Below, piece after piece: positions 9,411 to 18,678 of a stretch of 64,000 nucleotides of DNA (within the stretch, counting starts at the first letter, position 1; each line of letters begins with the position of its first letter). The notes beneath the pieces were generated by a model. It did no database searches, was not told where the DNA came from, and was given only the letters and a program-made list of their open reading frames with translations. Source of the stretch: Shewanella sp. KX20019 (GTDB taxonomy: Bacteria; Pseudomonadota; Gammaproteobacteria; Enterobacterales; Shewanellaceae); NCBI RefSeq assembly GCF_016757755.1, contig NZ_CP068437.1, forward strand, positions 1,984,001 through 2,048,000. Reading direction: 5' to 3'. A program made the position numbers and the translations under genes.

Positions 9411-11261
9411 GTGTTAAATAAATACCCAATGTGGAAAAACCTAATGGTGATGATTATCATCGCCGTAGGTGCATTCTATGCGATACCAAACCTTTTCGGT
9501 GAGGACCACGCTGTACAGGTGGTTGCAACCCGTGGAGCTGAGGTGACAGCGTCGACTCAGTCGGCAGTAAATGATGTATTAGTAAGCCAAGGTATCGCGG
9601 TTAAGCGTTCTGAGCTTGAAAATGGTCAATTATTAGTTCGTGTGAATAACGGTGAAGATCAGCTAATAGCTAAAGAGGCTATTGCTGATGCACTTGGCGA
9701 CAAGTTCACCGTTGCGCTTAACTTAGCGCCGGCAACACCTGAGTGGCTTGAGTCGATGGGCGGTTCGCCTATGAAGCTGGGTCTAGATCTACGTGGTGGT
9801 GTTCACTTCTTAATGGAAGTCGACATGGGTGAAGCCATTCGTAAGATGACCGAAGCCAAAGTTGCTGATTACAGAACTGATTTACGAGCTGAGAAAATTC
9901 GCTATGCGGGTATTCGTAATGGCGCCAAAGGTATCGAGATTAAGTTTCGTGATGCTGAGACCTTAGCGAATGCTGAACGCTTCCTTAAGTCTCGCAGTAA
10001 CGACATGGTCTTTACTGACCGCTCTACTGGCAGTGATTATTTCCTTATTGCAAATCCAAGTGACGTTTACTTAAAACAGATCAAGGAAGAAGCGTTACAA
10101 CAAAACATCACTACCCTGCGTAATCGTGTCAACGAGCTTGGTGTGGCTGAGCCTGTTGTACAGCGCCAAGGTGCTGAACGTATTATTGTTGAACTGCCTG
10201 GTGTTCAAGACACGGCGCGCGCAAAAGAGATTTTGAGTGCGACGGCGTCAATTGAGTTCCATATGGTTGACCAAAATGCAGACGCTCAAGCGGCAGCAAG
10301 TGGTCGTGTACCAGCGGGTTCTGAGGTTTATCAGCGCCGTGAAGGCGGCCCTGTAGTACTTAAAAAAGCGGTTATGCTAACGGGTACTCATATCCAGGGT
10401 GCACAACCAAGCTACGATGAGTACAGTCGTCCACAAGTGTCGATTAACCTAGACTCAAAAGGTGGCTCTATATTCTCAAACGTGACTAAAGACAACATAG
10501 GTAACCCTATGGCGACTTTATTCATTGAGTATAAAGATACTGGTGATAAGAACGCTGATGGAAGCGTGAAAATGAAGAAGATTGAAGAAGTTATTTCAGT
10601 CGCCACGATTCAAGCTCGTCTTGGTCGTAACTTCGTCATCACTGGACTCGGCCATGCGGAATCACAAAACTTAGCATTATTATTACGTGCTGGTGCGTTG
10701 ATTGCGCCTGTTTATATCGTTGAAGAGCGTACCATTGGTCCGAGCCTTGGTCAGGAAAATATCGAAAACGGTATGCAAGCGATGATCTGGGGCATGGCAG
10801 TTGTACTTATCTTCATGCTGGTTTACTACCGTGGTTTTGGTCTTATCGCAAATCTTGCGTTAACGGCTAACCTAGTCATGGTTGTTGGTGTGATGTCGAT
10901 GATCCCAGGTGCAGTGCTTACGCTTCCTGGTATTGCTGGTATGGTATTAACAGTGGGTATGGCGGTTGATGGTAACGTACTTATTTACGAACGTATTCGT
11001 GAAGAACTGCGCAACGGTCGTAGCGTTCAGCAAGCGATTCATGAAGGGTACGGCAATGCATTCTCAACAATTGCCGATGCAAACATTACTACCTTTATGA
11101 CTGCGCTGATCCTATTTGCTGTCGGCACGGGTGCTGTAAAAGGCTTCGCGGTGACCTTAATGATTGGTATCGCTACTTCTATGTTTACCGCTATTGTCGG
11201 AACTCGTTCAATTGTGAATGCGATCTGGGGTGGTAAGCGCGTGAAGAAACTGTCTATCTAA
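9411..11261 (+). CDS. secD: protein translocase subunit SecD
   Basis: RND-family membrane protein that uses the proton gradient to pull secreted proteins through SecYEG. 616 aa. It starts at GTG 9411, with AAGAGGG about 7 bases before. A first transmembrane helix (residues 9-27) is followed by a large periplasmic region containing MKLGLDLRGGVHFLMEVDM and then by five C-terminal helices from about residue 455. The helices include the RND motif AGMVLTVGMAVDGNVLIYERIREE with the proton-relay aspartate. secF follows 12 bases later. Confidence 0.97.
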   Translation: MLNKYPMWKNLMVMIIIAVGAFYAIPNLFGEDHAVQVVATRGAEVTASTQSAVNDVLVSQGIAVKRSELENGQLLVRVNNGEDQLIAKEAIADALGDKFTVALNLAPATPEWLESMGGSPMKLGLDLRGGVHFLMEVDMGEAIRKMTEAKVADYRTDLRAEKIRYAGIRNGAKGIEIKFRDAETLANAERFLKSRSNDMVFTDRSTGSDYFLIANPSDVYLKQIKEEALQQNITTLRNRVNELGVAEPVVQRQGAERIIVELPGVQDTARAKEILSATASIEFHMVDQNADAQAAASGRVPAGSEVYQRREGGPVVLKKAVMLTGTHIQGAQPSYDEYSRPQVSINLDSKGGSIFSNVTKDNIGNPMATLFIEYKDTGDKNADGSVKMKKIEEVISVATIQARLGRNFVITGLGHAESQNLALLLRAGALIAPVYIVEERTIGPSLGQENIENGMQAMIWGMAVVLIFMLVYYRGFGLIANLALTANLVMVVGVMSMIPGAVLTLPGIAGMVLTVGMAVDGNVLIYERIREELRNGRSVQQAIHEGYGNAFSTIADANITTFMTALILFAVGTGAVKGFAVTLMIGIATSMFTAIVGTRSIVNAIWGGKRVKKLSI

Positions 11262-11273
11262 GGGGAAGTTGAA

Positions 11274-12221
11274 ATGTTTCAGATTTTAAATATCAAAGGC
11301 TCCGTCAACTTTCTGCGTCATGCTGTACCTATTAGTATCCTTTCTGCGATATTAGTGCTGGGCTCGTTAGGCTCTCTAGCAACAAAAGGTATTAATTGGG
11401 GTTTGGATTTTACCGGTGGTACCGTTGTTGAACTCGAGTTTTCGAATCCAGCAAATTTGACCGCAATACGTGACGGGCTTACATCAGAAGCAACTGATGG
11501 TGCGATAGTACAAAACTTCGGTTCAAGCCGTGACATTCTTATCCGTCTTCCTGTGAAAGAAGATATTAAGAGTGATCTTCAGGTTAGCCATGTGATGAGC
11601 GCTGTTACTCAGCTAGACTCTGCTGTCATCCAAAAACGCGTTGAGTTTGTTGGACCACAGGTCGGTAAAGAGTTGGCAGAACAGGGTGGTTTAGCGGTAT
11701 TGGTTGCCTTGATATGTATTCTTATATACGTATCTTTCCGCTTCGAATGGCGTTTAGCAATGGGGGCTGTTGCGGCTCTAGGCCATGATGTCATTATCAC
11801 CTTGGGTGTCTTTTCTCTATTCCAACTAGAGTTCGACCTCACCGTATTAGCAGGTGTACTCACCGTTGTGGGTTACTCGCTAAATGATACGATTGTGGTA
11901 TTTGACCGTATACGTGAGAATTTCCTTAAGTTGCGTAAAGGGACTCCTGTAGAAGTTGTTAATACATCGATTACTCAGACAATGAGTCGTACGATTATTA
12001 CAACGGGAACTACGCTGGTCGTGGTTGTGGCCTTGTTCCTAAAAGGTGGCACTATGATCCATGGCTTTGCTACAGCTTTGCTAATGGGAATTTTTGTCGG
12101 TACATTCTCTTCAATCTACGTCGCTAGTTTCTTAGCGATTAAACTTGGGATCAATCGTGAACACATGATGCCAGTAGAGATTGAAAAAGAGGGTGCAGAT
12201 CAAGATACATTAATGCCTTAG
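11274..12221 (+). CDS. secF: protein translocase subunit SecF
   Basis: Partner of SecD. 315 aa with six predicted helices. It carries the family N-terminal motif GINWGLDFTGGTVVELEF (about residues 41-58) and the helix-4 signature VVGYSLNDTIVVFDRIRENF (about 199-218) with the functional Asp. It is translationally close to secD and is the last gene of the operon, ending in a strong terminator. Confidence 0.97.
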   Translation: MFQILNIKGSVNFLRHAVPISILSAILVLGSLGSLATKGINWGLDFTGGTVVELEFSNPANLTAIRDGLTSEATDGAIVQNFGSSRDILIRLPVKEDIKSDLQVSHVMSAVTQLDSAVIQKRVEFVGPQVGKELAEQGGLAVLVALICILIYVSFRFEWRLAMGAVAALGHDVIITLGVFSLFQLEFDLTVLAGVLTVVGYSLNDTIVVFDRIRENFLKLRKGTPVEVVNTSITQTMSRTIITTGTTLVVVVALFLKGGTMIHGFATALLMGIFVGTFSSIYVASFLAIKLGINREHMMPVEIEKEGADQDTLMP

Positions 12222-12238
12222 TCATCGTGTTGATGTTT

Positions 12239-12265
12239 AAAAGCCACCTTTAAGGTGGCTTTTTT
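12239..12265 (+). terminator. intrinsic terminator after secF
   Basis: AAGCCACCTT-t-AAGGTGGCTT with flanking A- and T-tracts, 18 bases after the secF stop. Confidence 0.9.
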
Positions 12266-12509
12266 GTTTAAGTTACTATGGTATTGCTCAATTGCAGCGG
12301 ATTTGACTAAGATCTATTTCTCTCTATGGTGTTTTATATTGAACGATAAAACAGCGCTCGACAGTACAGATGCTTTAGCAGTAGCATGTAGGCCATTCCA
12401 ATGCGAATTAATATGATCAAGACTGGTTAATAATGTTTTATACCCGTTAATTGTTAGTCGTATCGGCTTATAAAATATTGCCATTAGTGCAATTGCAGTA
12501 GGAAATAAC

Positions 12510-12827
12510 ATGGACGATAAAATGCGGTTACTAGCAGCTGGAAACTTATTAGAAGCACATACTTGGAAGGGTATGCTTGAATCTAGCGGCATTGCGGTAG
12601 AGCTCAAAGGTGAGGCGCTATTGGGTGGTGTGGGTGAGTTGCCGACAGGGATACAGAATGTTGAGCTTTGGGTATCTCAAAGCCATTATCAAGATGCAAA
12701 GAATCAGATGGCATCGTTAAATGCGGAGCGTCCGCAATGGAAGTGTGTCAACTGTCATGAAGTTAATGAGTCTAGTTTTGAGTTGTGCTGGAACTGCAGC
12801 GCTGAAAGAAGTGAGAAATACAGTTAA
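12510..12827 (+). CDS. DUF2007 domain protein with C-terminal zinc ribbon
   Basis: 105 aa. Residues 1-72 match the DUF2007 pattern (LLAAGNLLEAHTWKGMLESSGIAVEL), a small alpha/beta domain named putative signal-transducing. Residues 76-98 contain CVNCHEVNESSFELCWNC, two CxxC pairs that should bind zinc (RanBP2-like ribbon). AGGAAA precedes the ATG. Its stop overlaps the start of the rhodanese gene (taATGa), so the two are co-translated. Molecular role unknown. Confidence 0.8.
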   Translation: MDDKMRLLAAGNLLEAHTWKGMLESSGIAVELKGEALLGGVGELPTGIQNVELWVSQSHYQDAKNQMASLNAERPQWKCVNCHEVNESSFELCWNCSAERSEKYS

Positions 12828-13186
12828 TGAAACATAACCCTGCGTTCCTAGCTCTAGTTGAAAGTATTATTCCCCACATTACTGAGATAACTATTGAGCA
12901 ATACCAGTCACACAAAGACTGGGTTTTACTCGATGTGAGAGAAAATCATGAGTGGAATGTTAATCACCTGCCAGCAGCACATCATTTAGGCAAAGGGATC
13001 ATTGAACGAGATATCGAGACCCGCTTTCCTGATAAAATGACGCCTTTAGCCTTGTATTGCGGTGGTGGTTACCGTTCGGCGATGGCCGCCTTTAACTTAC
13101 AAGTTATGGGTTATTCTAAAGTTGTCTCACTCCAAGGTGGCTATAAAGCATGGCTTGAGAGACAATTACCGCTTGTTGAAGGTTAG
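12827..13186 (+). CDS. single-domain rhodanese-like protein
   Basis: 119 aa. One rhodanese fold with the active-site loop YCGGGYRSAMAA: the catalytic cysteine is in place, followed by GGGYR. Also visible are the conserved LLDVRENHEWNVNHLPAAHHL and LQGGYKAW. It probably carries sulfur as a persulfide, cytoplasmic. It overlaps the DUF2007 gene by one base and precedes the siroheme gene by 34 bases. A sulfur-relay role is plausible but not shown. Confidence 0.85.
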   Translation: MKHNPAFLALVESIIPHITEITIEQYQSHKDWVLLDVRENHEWNVNHLPAAHHLGKGIIERDIETRFPDKMTPLALYCGGGYRSAMAAFNLQVMGYSKVVSLQGGYKAWLERQLPLVEG

Positions 13187-13220
13187 TCCTTCTTGTTAGC
13201 TGTAGAGGTCAGTTCGCTTA

Positions 13221-14132
13221 ATGCAATATTTTCCGTTGTTTGTAGATACCCAGTCGTTGAAAATATTAATCGTCGGCGCAGGCGACGTTGCTAGTCGTAA
13301 ACTGGATCTGCTTTGCCGCACAGAAGCTGAGGTGCATGTTATTGCATTAGAGCTGAACGCTGAAGTCATTGCTTATCAGCAACAAGGACGCATTACACTA
13401 GAACAAAGACCGGTAAGTGAATACGATATCGAGTCCTGGGATCTCGTCTATTTGGCAACAGCAGATAGATCGCTAAATGAGATGTTAGCGAATGTCGCCA
13501 AGCAACGTAATATATGGGTTAATGTGGTGGATAATCCAAGCTTTTGTCGATTTATTACTCCCTCTATTGTCGATCGCGGCCGGTTACAAATAGCAATTAG
13601 CACCGCCGGTGCAGCGCCTGTTTATGCACGAGAGCTTAGAGCAAGACTTGAATCATGGTTACCACAGTCGATTACGCCACTGTTTGATTTTATTGCAGAA
13701 CATCGACAAGATGTGCAAACAAGGTTACCTATATTTAAGCAAAGGCGATTATTTTGGCAACGTTTCTTTAAGCTTAATCAGTCGCGGTTCGATGAAAATA
13801 CAACGGCCCACTATCAAGCAAGTTTTTCACAGCAAGATGGACAAGGGGAGCTGCTGTTGCTTGACCCGAACATTGATGCCGAACTTTTACCAATCGCCGC
13901 GATGCCATACCTGCAGAAGTTAGATATTGTCTTTAGCAAACATTCGATACCACACTCTCTCAATGAGTTACTGAGGCGAGACGCTGCACGTGACAGCAAT
14001 TGGAGTGTTAACAGCCTTGAGCAAGCACTGAATGCAGGGGAGCACTGCTTAGTATGTGCTGATGTTGCAGAGGTTAAGCGACTAGCTATATTGTTTCCCG
14101 GTGCCAAACGCTTCCAAGTAGGCGCTGTATAA
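13221..14132 (+). CDS. precorrin-2 dehydrogenase / sirohydrochlorin ferrochelatase (Met8/CysG N-terminal type)
   Basis: Oxidises precorrin-2 with NAD and inserts Fe2+ to make siroheme, the cofactor of sulfite and nitrite reductases. 303 aa, corresponding to the N-terminal half of CysG without the methyltransferase half, which must be encoded elsewhere. The NAD motif ILIVGAGDVASRKLDLL is at residues 14-30, with PSFCRFITPSIVDRGRLQIAISTAGAAP typical of the family at about 105-132. The C-terminal 100 residues are divergent. The neighbouring rhodanese supports a sulfur-metabolism setting. Confidence 0.87.
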   Translation: MQYFPLFVDTQSLKILIVGAGDVASRKLDLLCRTEAEVHVIALELNAEVIAYQQQGRITLEQRPVSEYDIESWDLVYLATADRSLNEMLANVAKQRNIWVNVVDNPSFCRFITPSIVDRGRLQIAISTAGAAPVYARELRARLESWLPQSITPLFDFIAEHRQDVQTRLPIFKQRRLFWQRFFKLNQSRFDENTTAHYQASFSQQDGQGELLLLDPNIDAELLPIAAMPYLQKLDIVFSKHSIPHSLNELLRRDAARDSNWSVNSLEQALNAGEHCLVCADVAEVKRLAILFPGAKRFQVGAV

Positions 14133-14254
14133 GGCAAGTTAGCCCAACATTAGATAATCGAAATTTCAATCGAAGGCTGTAACCCCTTAATGTTTGCCCT
14201 TTTGTTGGTGGAATTAAGGTACACTAAGCCGAATATATTTAGTCGAAAAAACTC

Positions 14255-14797
14255 ATGGCCTTAAAAGCAACAGTATATAAAGTATCCGTCCAGATCGCCG
14301 ATATGGATCGTGCATATTACAATGATCATCAACTGATGTTAGCTCAACACCCCTCTGAAACCAATGAACGCATGATGGTAAGACTGCTCGCCTTCGCTAT
14401 GAATGCTAGCGAATCTTTAGCGTTCAGCAAAGGTATGAACGTTGACGATGAACCCGAGCTTTGGGATAAAACTTTATCTGGTGAAATTGATCTCTGGATT
14501 GAGTTTGGTCAAAGTGATGAGAAATGGGTCCGTAAAGCCTGTGGGAGAGCTAAGGCAGTGCAACTGATTACCTACGCTGGCCGTAGTGTTCCCATTTGGT
14601 GGAAGCAGAATGAAGCTGCGCTAGCGCGTTACGATAACCTAACGGTCATCAACATTCCTGAAGACGCGGTAAAAGCGATGGGGCAACTAGTTGGTAAAAA
14701 TATGGCTCTGCAAATTAACATTTGTGAAGGTCAGATCTGGATCTCAGATGACAACGACAGTGTGTTAGTGGAACCTGAAATTCTAAAGGGCGAATAA
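14255..14797 (+). CDS. yaeQ: YaeQ family protein
   Basis: 180 aa, full length for the family (E. coli 181). Characteristic stretches are MALKATVYKVSVQIADMDR, LAQHPSETNERMMVRLLAFAM and WIEFGQSDEKWVRKACGRA. YaeQ has a PD-(D/E)XK nuclease-like fold; the cellular role is not settled (it was first described as a suppressor of an RfaH defect). It is monocistronic, with a terminator at 14830. Confidence 0.92.
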   Translation: MALKATVYKVSVQIADMDRAYYNDHQLMLAQHPSETNERMMVRLLAFAMNASESLAFSKGMNVDDEPELWDKTLSGEIDLWIEFGQSDEKWVRKACGRAKAVQLITYAGRSVPIWWKQNEAALARYDNLTVINIPEDAVKAMGQLVGKNMALQINICEGQIWISDDNDSVLVEPEILKGE

Positions 14798-14829
14798 CAA
14801 ACTCACTTCAGGCGGATATAATCAGATTT

Positions 14830-14857
14830 AAAAGCCAATCATATGATTGGCTTTTTT
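14830..14857 (+). terminator. intrinsic terminator after yaeQ
   Basis: AAAAGCCAATC-atat-GATTGGCTTTTTT. Confidence 0.9.
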
Positions 14858-14962
14858 GTTTTACTGTATGTCAAAGTTAAAGATTGCCGCTTAGATCAAA
14901 GTTTAACAGCTGAACTTACAGTATAAAGTGTTTAATAAATACAGCTTTAATTTTGAGGGTAT

Positions 14963-15205
14963 ATGTCAGATTCAATCCACGGTCATCAAGTCATGGAGCT
15001 CATGCTGGAGCATGGTCAGTCGTTGTCACAAGAGGCGCTTAAAGCGTTAATGCATAAGACGTTTGGCGCAGATGCTCATTATCATACTTGCTCTGCGCAA
15101 GAGATGAATGCAGAAGAGCTAATTGCTCTTTTAGAGAAGAAAGGTAAGTTCATTCATTCTGAAGCTGGCATTGCGACTGCGGCAGATCGAATTTGTAATC
15201 ATTAA
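14963..15205 (+). CDS. yecH: YecH family metal-binding protein
   Basis: 80 aa, DUF2492 type. It has the conserved pattern IHGHQVMELML, then FGADAHYHTCSAQEM, and KGKFI near the end. The spaced His and Cys residues are the likely metal ligands. Function is unknown; the family is widespread in Enterobacteria and Shewanella. It ends at a terminator shared with convergent psiE. Confidence 0.85.
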   Translation: MSDSIHGHQVMELMLEHGQSLSQEALKALMHKTFGADAHYHTCSAQEMNAEELIALLEKKGKFIHSEAGIATAADRICNH

Positions 15206-15230
15206 TCACTGTAAATTTTGTAAAGCCATA

Positions 15231-15264
15231 AAAAATGCTCAAAGTGTTAGCTTTGAGCATTTTT
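15231..15264. terminator. bidirectional intrinsic terminator (yecH / psiE)
   Basis: Perfect 14-bp stem AAAAATGCTCAAAG / CTTTGAGCATTTTT with a 6-base loop, between convergent genes. Confidence 0.9.
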
Positions 15265-15288
15265 GTTTTCAGCAATCTTAGATTGTGA

Positions 15289-15693
15289 TTAATCAATGTC
15301 CTTCGGGCGAGGATATGGCAGTTTAAGCTGACCCCAGCGAATGACTATCACGGTAGCCGCTAAAATTAATGTGGACAATGAGATAGCTGCAATACGCCAG
15401 TCGTCCATAGCTTTCATATCCAAAATGAGATAACGCGCTAACGCTACAATGGCAATGTAGAGTGGCATTCTAATCGGTAGCTTTCCAGATTCCGCATAAT
15501 GCGAGACCATAGCTAACACTTCCAAATAAATAAATAGTAGTAATAGATCCGCTAAAGCGACTTCCCCAGCGTTAAATATATGCACTATCTCTTGTCCAAT
15601 CGCAACAATAGTAGCGATAGCAATAATGATTAATACTAGATGTTCAACGGCTTTGATACTTGAGATACCATATTTCCGATACATTTTATCCAT
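15289..15693 (-). CDS. psiE: phosphate-starvation-inducible membrane protein PsiE
   Basis: The start is chosen at ATG 15693 because AGGAAG lies 5 bases upstream; an open frame reaches back to 15810 without such a site. This gives 134 aa, equal to E. coli PsiE (136). Four hydrophobic segments are visible: VEHLVLIIIAIATIVAIG, LLLLFIYLEVLAMV, PLYIAIVALARYLIL and AISLSTLILAATVIVI. E. coli psiE is activated by PhoB and repressed by cAMP-CRP, and a consensus CRP site lies upstream here. Biochemical role unknown. Confidence 0.9.
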   Translation of the reverse strand: MDKMYRKYGISSIKAVEHLVLIIIAIATIVAIGQEIVHIFNAGEVALADLLLLFIYLEVLAMVSHYAESGKLPIRMPLYIAIVALARYLILDMKAMDDWRIAAISLSTLILAATVIVIRWGQLKLPYPRPKDID

Positions 15694-15758
15694 GTTACTT
15701 CCTAATGCAGTCGTTTCATAAAGAGTACCAGCAAATTGTATAAATGCGACATTGGCTG

Positions 15759-15774
15759 TGTGATGCTTTTCACA
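15759..15774 (-). promoter_or_regulatory. consensus CRP site upstream of psiE
   Basis: TGTGATGCTTTTCACA matches TGTGA-N6-TCACA at all ten fixed positions. It is centred 73 bases upstream of the chosen psiE ATG. A -10-like TACAAT reads on the minus strand at 15740-15735, which would place the CRP centre near -40. Confidence 0.75.
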
Positions 15775-15945
15775 GTTGTGTGTTTTATATGGAGAAATCA
15801 GCATTTTCAAACGGAACGTTCATATATGAAAAGTGAGGCAGATGCTTTGTAATTCAAGACGTTTTTATGAGCTAATGATGACTTCCTAGTAATACAATGG
15901 CTATACGCTTTTTGTAGCACACATTCAGAGAAGAAAATAAGCCAC

Positions 15946-15973
15946 AAAAAAACCGCCTAATTAGGCGGTTTTT
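15946..15973 (-). terminator. intrinsic terminator after suhB
   Basis: Read on the minus strand: AAAAACCGCCTAA / TTAGGCGGTTTTTT with a long T run, 35 bases past the suhB stop. With the CRP site it is the main content of the 15694-16008 gap. Confidence 0.88.
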
Positions 15974-16008
15974 AAACAATATCCAAATAATTTATGATCT
16001 GCCTGCTA

Positions 16009-16812
16009 TTAACGCTTAAGTGCTTCGCTCAATAATGGGCGGAAAGACTTAACAAGTGCAGTTGTTGTTTTTGGGTTACCAGCAACGATATTTCCTGATG
16101 CAAGGTAATTATGGTTGCCAGTGAAGTCTGTTACTGTGCCGCCAGCTTCACGAACAATCAGATCACCTGCAGCAATATCCCAAGGCTTAAGGCCTATTTC
16201 AAAGAAACCATCGACACGGCCCGCTGCAAGGTAAGCTAAATCTAACGCAGCAGAACCAGCACGACGTAGATCAGCACATTCAGTGAATGTTAAAGCAAAA
16301 AGCTTCATGTAAGTTTCAGTATGCTGTTTGGCTTTGAATGGGAAGCCAGTTGCAATGATATTGTCGCTGAGGTTATTTTTTGGCTTAACACGAATGCGGA
16401 AATCATTTAGCTTGGCGAATTTTCCACGTACAGCAGAGAAAAGCTCATCACGAATTGGGTCATAAACTACAGCGACTTCTGTCTTGCCTTTGAACTGCAT
16501 CGCAATTGATACAGCAAAGTGAGGGATGCCTCTGACAAAGTTATTAGTGCCATCCAGTGGGTCTACGATCCAAACGTAATCTTTATTAGCGCCTTTGTTC
16601 TCACCTGTTTCTTCACCAATGATAGTGTGATCAGGGTAAGCCTTACGGATCTGGTAGGTAATTGCAGCTTCAGCTTCTTTATCTACGTTAGTTACGAAGT
16701 CATTAGCCCCTTTTGAAGTAACCTCAATTCGGTCTAATTCTGCATAAGCACGTATAATTGTTTGGCCGGCAGCGCGAGCGGCGCGCACAGCAATAGTATG
16801 CATTGGAAGCAT
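16009..16812 (-). CDS. suhB: inositol-1-monophosphatase / Nus factor SuhB
   Basis: 267 aa, same length as E. coli SuhB. It is a Mg2+-dependent phosphatase of the inositol monophosphatase family; in E. coli it also joins the rRNA antitermination complex. The metal-site motifs IGEETGENKG (about residues 65-74) and WIVDPLDGTNNFVRG (about 82-96) are intact, and the second motif WDIAAGDLIVREAGG is near 210. It is divergent from trmJ, as in E. coli. Confidence 0.95.
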   Translation of the reverse strand: MLPMHTIAVRAARAAGQTIIRAYAELDRIEVTSKGANDFVTNVDKEAEAAITYQIRKAYPDHTIIGEETGENKGANKDYVWIVDPLDGTNNFVRGIPHFAVSIAMQFKGKTEVAVVYDPIRDELFSAVRGKFAKLNDFRIRVKPKNNLSDNIIATGFPFKAKQHTETYMKLFALTFTECADLRRAGSAALDLAYLAAGRVDGFFEIGLKPWDIAAGDLIVREAGGTVTDFTGNHNYLASGNIVAGNPKTTTALVKSFRPLLSEALKR

Positions 16813-16970
16813 TGCAAATCCCCTGGATGTAAAAGAACAGATATAAATTATCGGAGCCGAATTATACGTGTTTTTTCGATGATATCAAATGCTGATTTTT
16901 GTATAAGTAAAAATAGCGGGCTTGTGTTAAAATATTTTCAAGTGTTCTCTCATTTAAATTAAGACATTTC

Positions 16971-17735
16971 ATGCTCAGTAATATTCGCGTCGTTCTTGTC
17001 GGTACGTCCCACCCTGGCAATATAGGTTCAACAGCCCGTGCTATGAAAACCATGGGGTTATCCACTTTATATTTAGCTGAACCTAGGGTTGCACCTGATG
17101 GTCATTCTGTGGCCTTAGCTGCAGGGGCTTCAGATATTTTAAAACATGCAATTACAGTCGATTCTGTTGAAGAGGCTATTGCAGATTGTAGTTTAGTGAT
17201 TGCAACCAGTGCGCGCAGCCGCACACTGGATTGGCCTATGCTAGAGCCTAGAGAAGCTGGTGAAAAACTGGTTGCATCATCACTTACTGGTCCTGTTGCT
17301 ATCGTATTCGGACGGGAAAATAACGGTCTTTCTAACGAAGAGTTGCAGCGCTGCGACTATCATGTTGCGATACCAGCTAATCCCGAATACACCTCGCTCA
17401 ATTTAGCTCAGGCAGTTCAAATTATCTGCTATGAGGCCCGTGTAGCGCATCTTGCTCAGGTTCAAACTGAATTTGAAAGCAAGAAACCTGCAGACTTTGT
17501 TGAGCCTGAAACAGAATATCCATTTTCAAAAGAACGCGAAAATTTCTTTGAACATATGGAAAACACACTTCTATCAACTAATTTTATAGTCAAGCAGCAC
17601 CCAGGTCAGGTTATGACAAAACTGCGTAGGTTATTTAGCCGCGCAAGAATCGAGCGTCAAGAGATGAATATCTTGCGCGGAATTTTGACGTCCGTAGATA
17701 AAATTGTCGCTAAGAAAGAAACCAACGATAAGTAA
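16971..17735 (+). CDS. trmJ: tRNA (cytidine/uridine-32-2'-O)-methyltransferase TrmJ
   Basis: SPOUT-class (knotted) AdoMet methyltransferase acting on position 32 of tRNA. 254 aa. It has the substrate motif VLVGTSHPGNIGSTARAMKTMGL (residues 6-28), the knot motifs VAIVFGRENNGLSNEEL and IPANPEYTSLNLAQAVQI, and a C-terminal helical extension typical of TrmJ. It lies 15 bases upstream of cysE and is probably co-transcribed with it. Confidence 0.94.
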   Translation: MLSNIRVVLVGTSHPGNIGSTARAMKTMGLSTLYLAEPRVAPDGHSVALAAGASDILKHAITVDSVEEAIADCSLVIATSARSRTLDWPMLEPREAGEKLVASSLTGPVAIVFGRENNGLSNEELQRCDYHVAIPANPEYTSLNLAQAVQIICYEARVAHLAQVQTEFESKKPADFVEPETEYPFSKERENFFEHMENTLLSTNFIVKQHPGQVMTKLRRLFSRARIERQEMNILRGILTSVDKIVAKKETNDK

Positions 17736-17750
17736 AAGGAATTAGTTAGC

Positions 17751-18572
17751 ATGGGTGTTATCGCAAGACTTAAAGATGATATAGCGTCTATCTACCATAG
17801 AGACCCTGCTGCGAACGGGACAATTGAAATACTGTTCAATTACCCTGGCATGCAAGCTATATGGATCCACCGGATCAGTCATAAGTTATGGGTTCGAAAA
17901 TGGCGTTTGCTAGCACGATGTCTATCTACATTTTCTCGTTGGTTAACCGGTGTTGAGATCCACCCAGGTGCAACTATCGGCGACCGCTTCTTTATTGATC
18001 ATGGCATGGGCGTTGTGATTGGTGAAACTGCTGAGATTGGTAATGATTGTACGCTTTATCACGGAGTAACGCTCGGTGGAACAACTTGGCAATCAGGCAA
18101 GCGACATCCGACGCTTGGCAATAACGTGGTTATTGGTGCCGGGGCAAAGATTCTTGGACCTATAACCATGAATGACGGCGCTCGCGTAGGTTCCAATTCG
18201 GTTGTTGTCAAAGATGTCTCGATGGACACCACAGTGGTTGGCATTCCGGGCCGAGCGGTTGCTAGCCCTTCTGAGCAGTCTAAAGAGCAGACAGATCGAC
18301 GCACTGAAATGGCCAAAAAGTATGGCTTCGATGCCTATGCCGTCGCGCCTGACAATCCAGATCCCGTTGCAAATGCCATCGGCCAAATGTTAGATCATAT
18401 GCATTTGATGGATTCAAAGGTACAGGAAGTGTGCCAAGCCGTACAAACTTTGGGTGGTAGTGTGTGCACTGAGAAGCTTCCTGAACTTGAAGTTGATGAT
18501 TTTAGTGAAGCTGAATTAGCGGCTGCGCAAAAACGTCAGAAGTCATTAGATGAGTTTGATCCCATTATCTAG
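17751..18572 (+). CDS. cysE: serine O-acetyltransferase
   Basis: Makes O-acetylserine from serine and acetyl-CoA, the first step of cysteine synthesis. The 273-aa protein has an N-terminal helical part and a left-handed beta-helix of hexapeptide repeats from about residue 65: GVEIHPGATIGDRFFIDHG, then GNDCTLYHGVTLGGTTWQSGKRHPTLGNN. The hydrophilic C-terminal extension after about residue 190 is longer than a minimal CysE. It lies between trmJ and iscR, so the cysteine consumed by IscS is linked to its synthesis in gene order. Confidence 0.93.
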   Translation: MGVIARLKDDIASIYHRDPAANGTIEILFNYPGMQAIWIHRISHKLWVRKWRLLARCLSTFSRWLTGVEIHPGATIGDRFFIDHGMGVVIGETAEIGNDCTLYHGVTLGGTTWQSGKRHPTLGNNVVIGAGAKILGPITMNDGARVGSNSVVVKDVSMDTTVVGIPGRAVASPSEQSKEQTDRRTEMAKKYGFDAYAVAPDNPDPVANAIGQMLDHMHLMDSKVQEVCQAVQTLGGSVCTEKLPELEVDDFSEAELAAAQKRQKSLDEFDPII

Positions 18573-18626
18573 ATTTATGTGCGCCATTTTTACTAAATGC
18601 CATTGAATCTTGCCTAATAAACAGGT

Positions 18627-18657
18627 TAAATACCCCAGCAAAATGACGGGGTATTTA
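18627..18657 (+). terminator. hairpin after cysE
   Basis: TAAATACCCC, an 11-base loop, GGGGTATTTA. A good stem but no T-tract, so termination before the isc promoter may be partial. Confidence 0.6.
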
Positions 18658-18678
18658 GTCCCTGCCATGCTCTTTATA

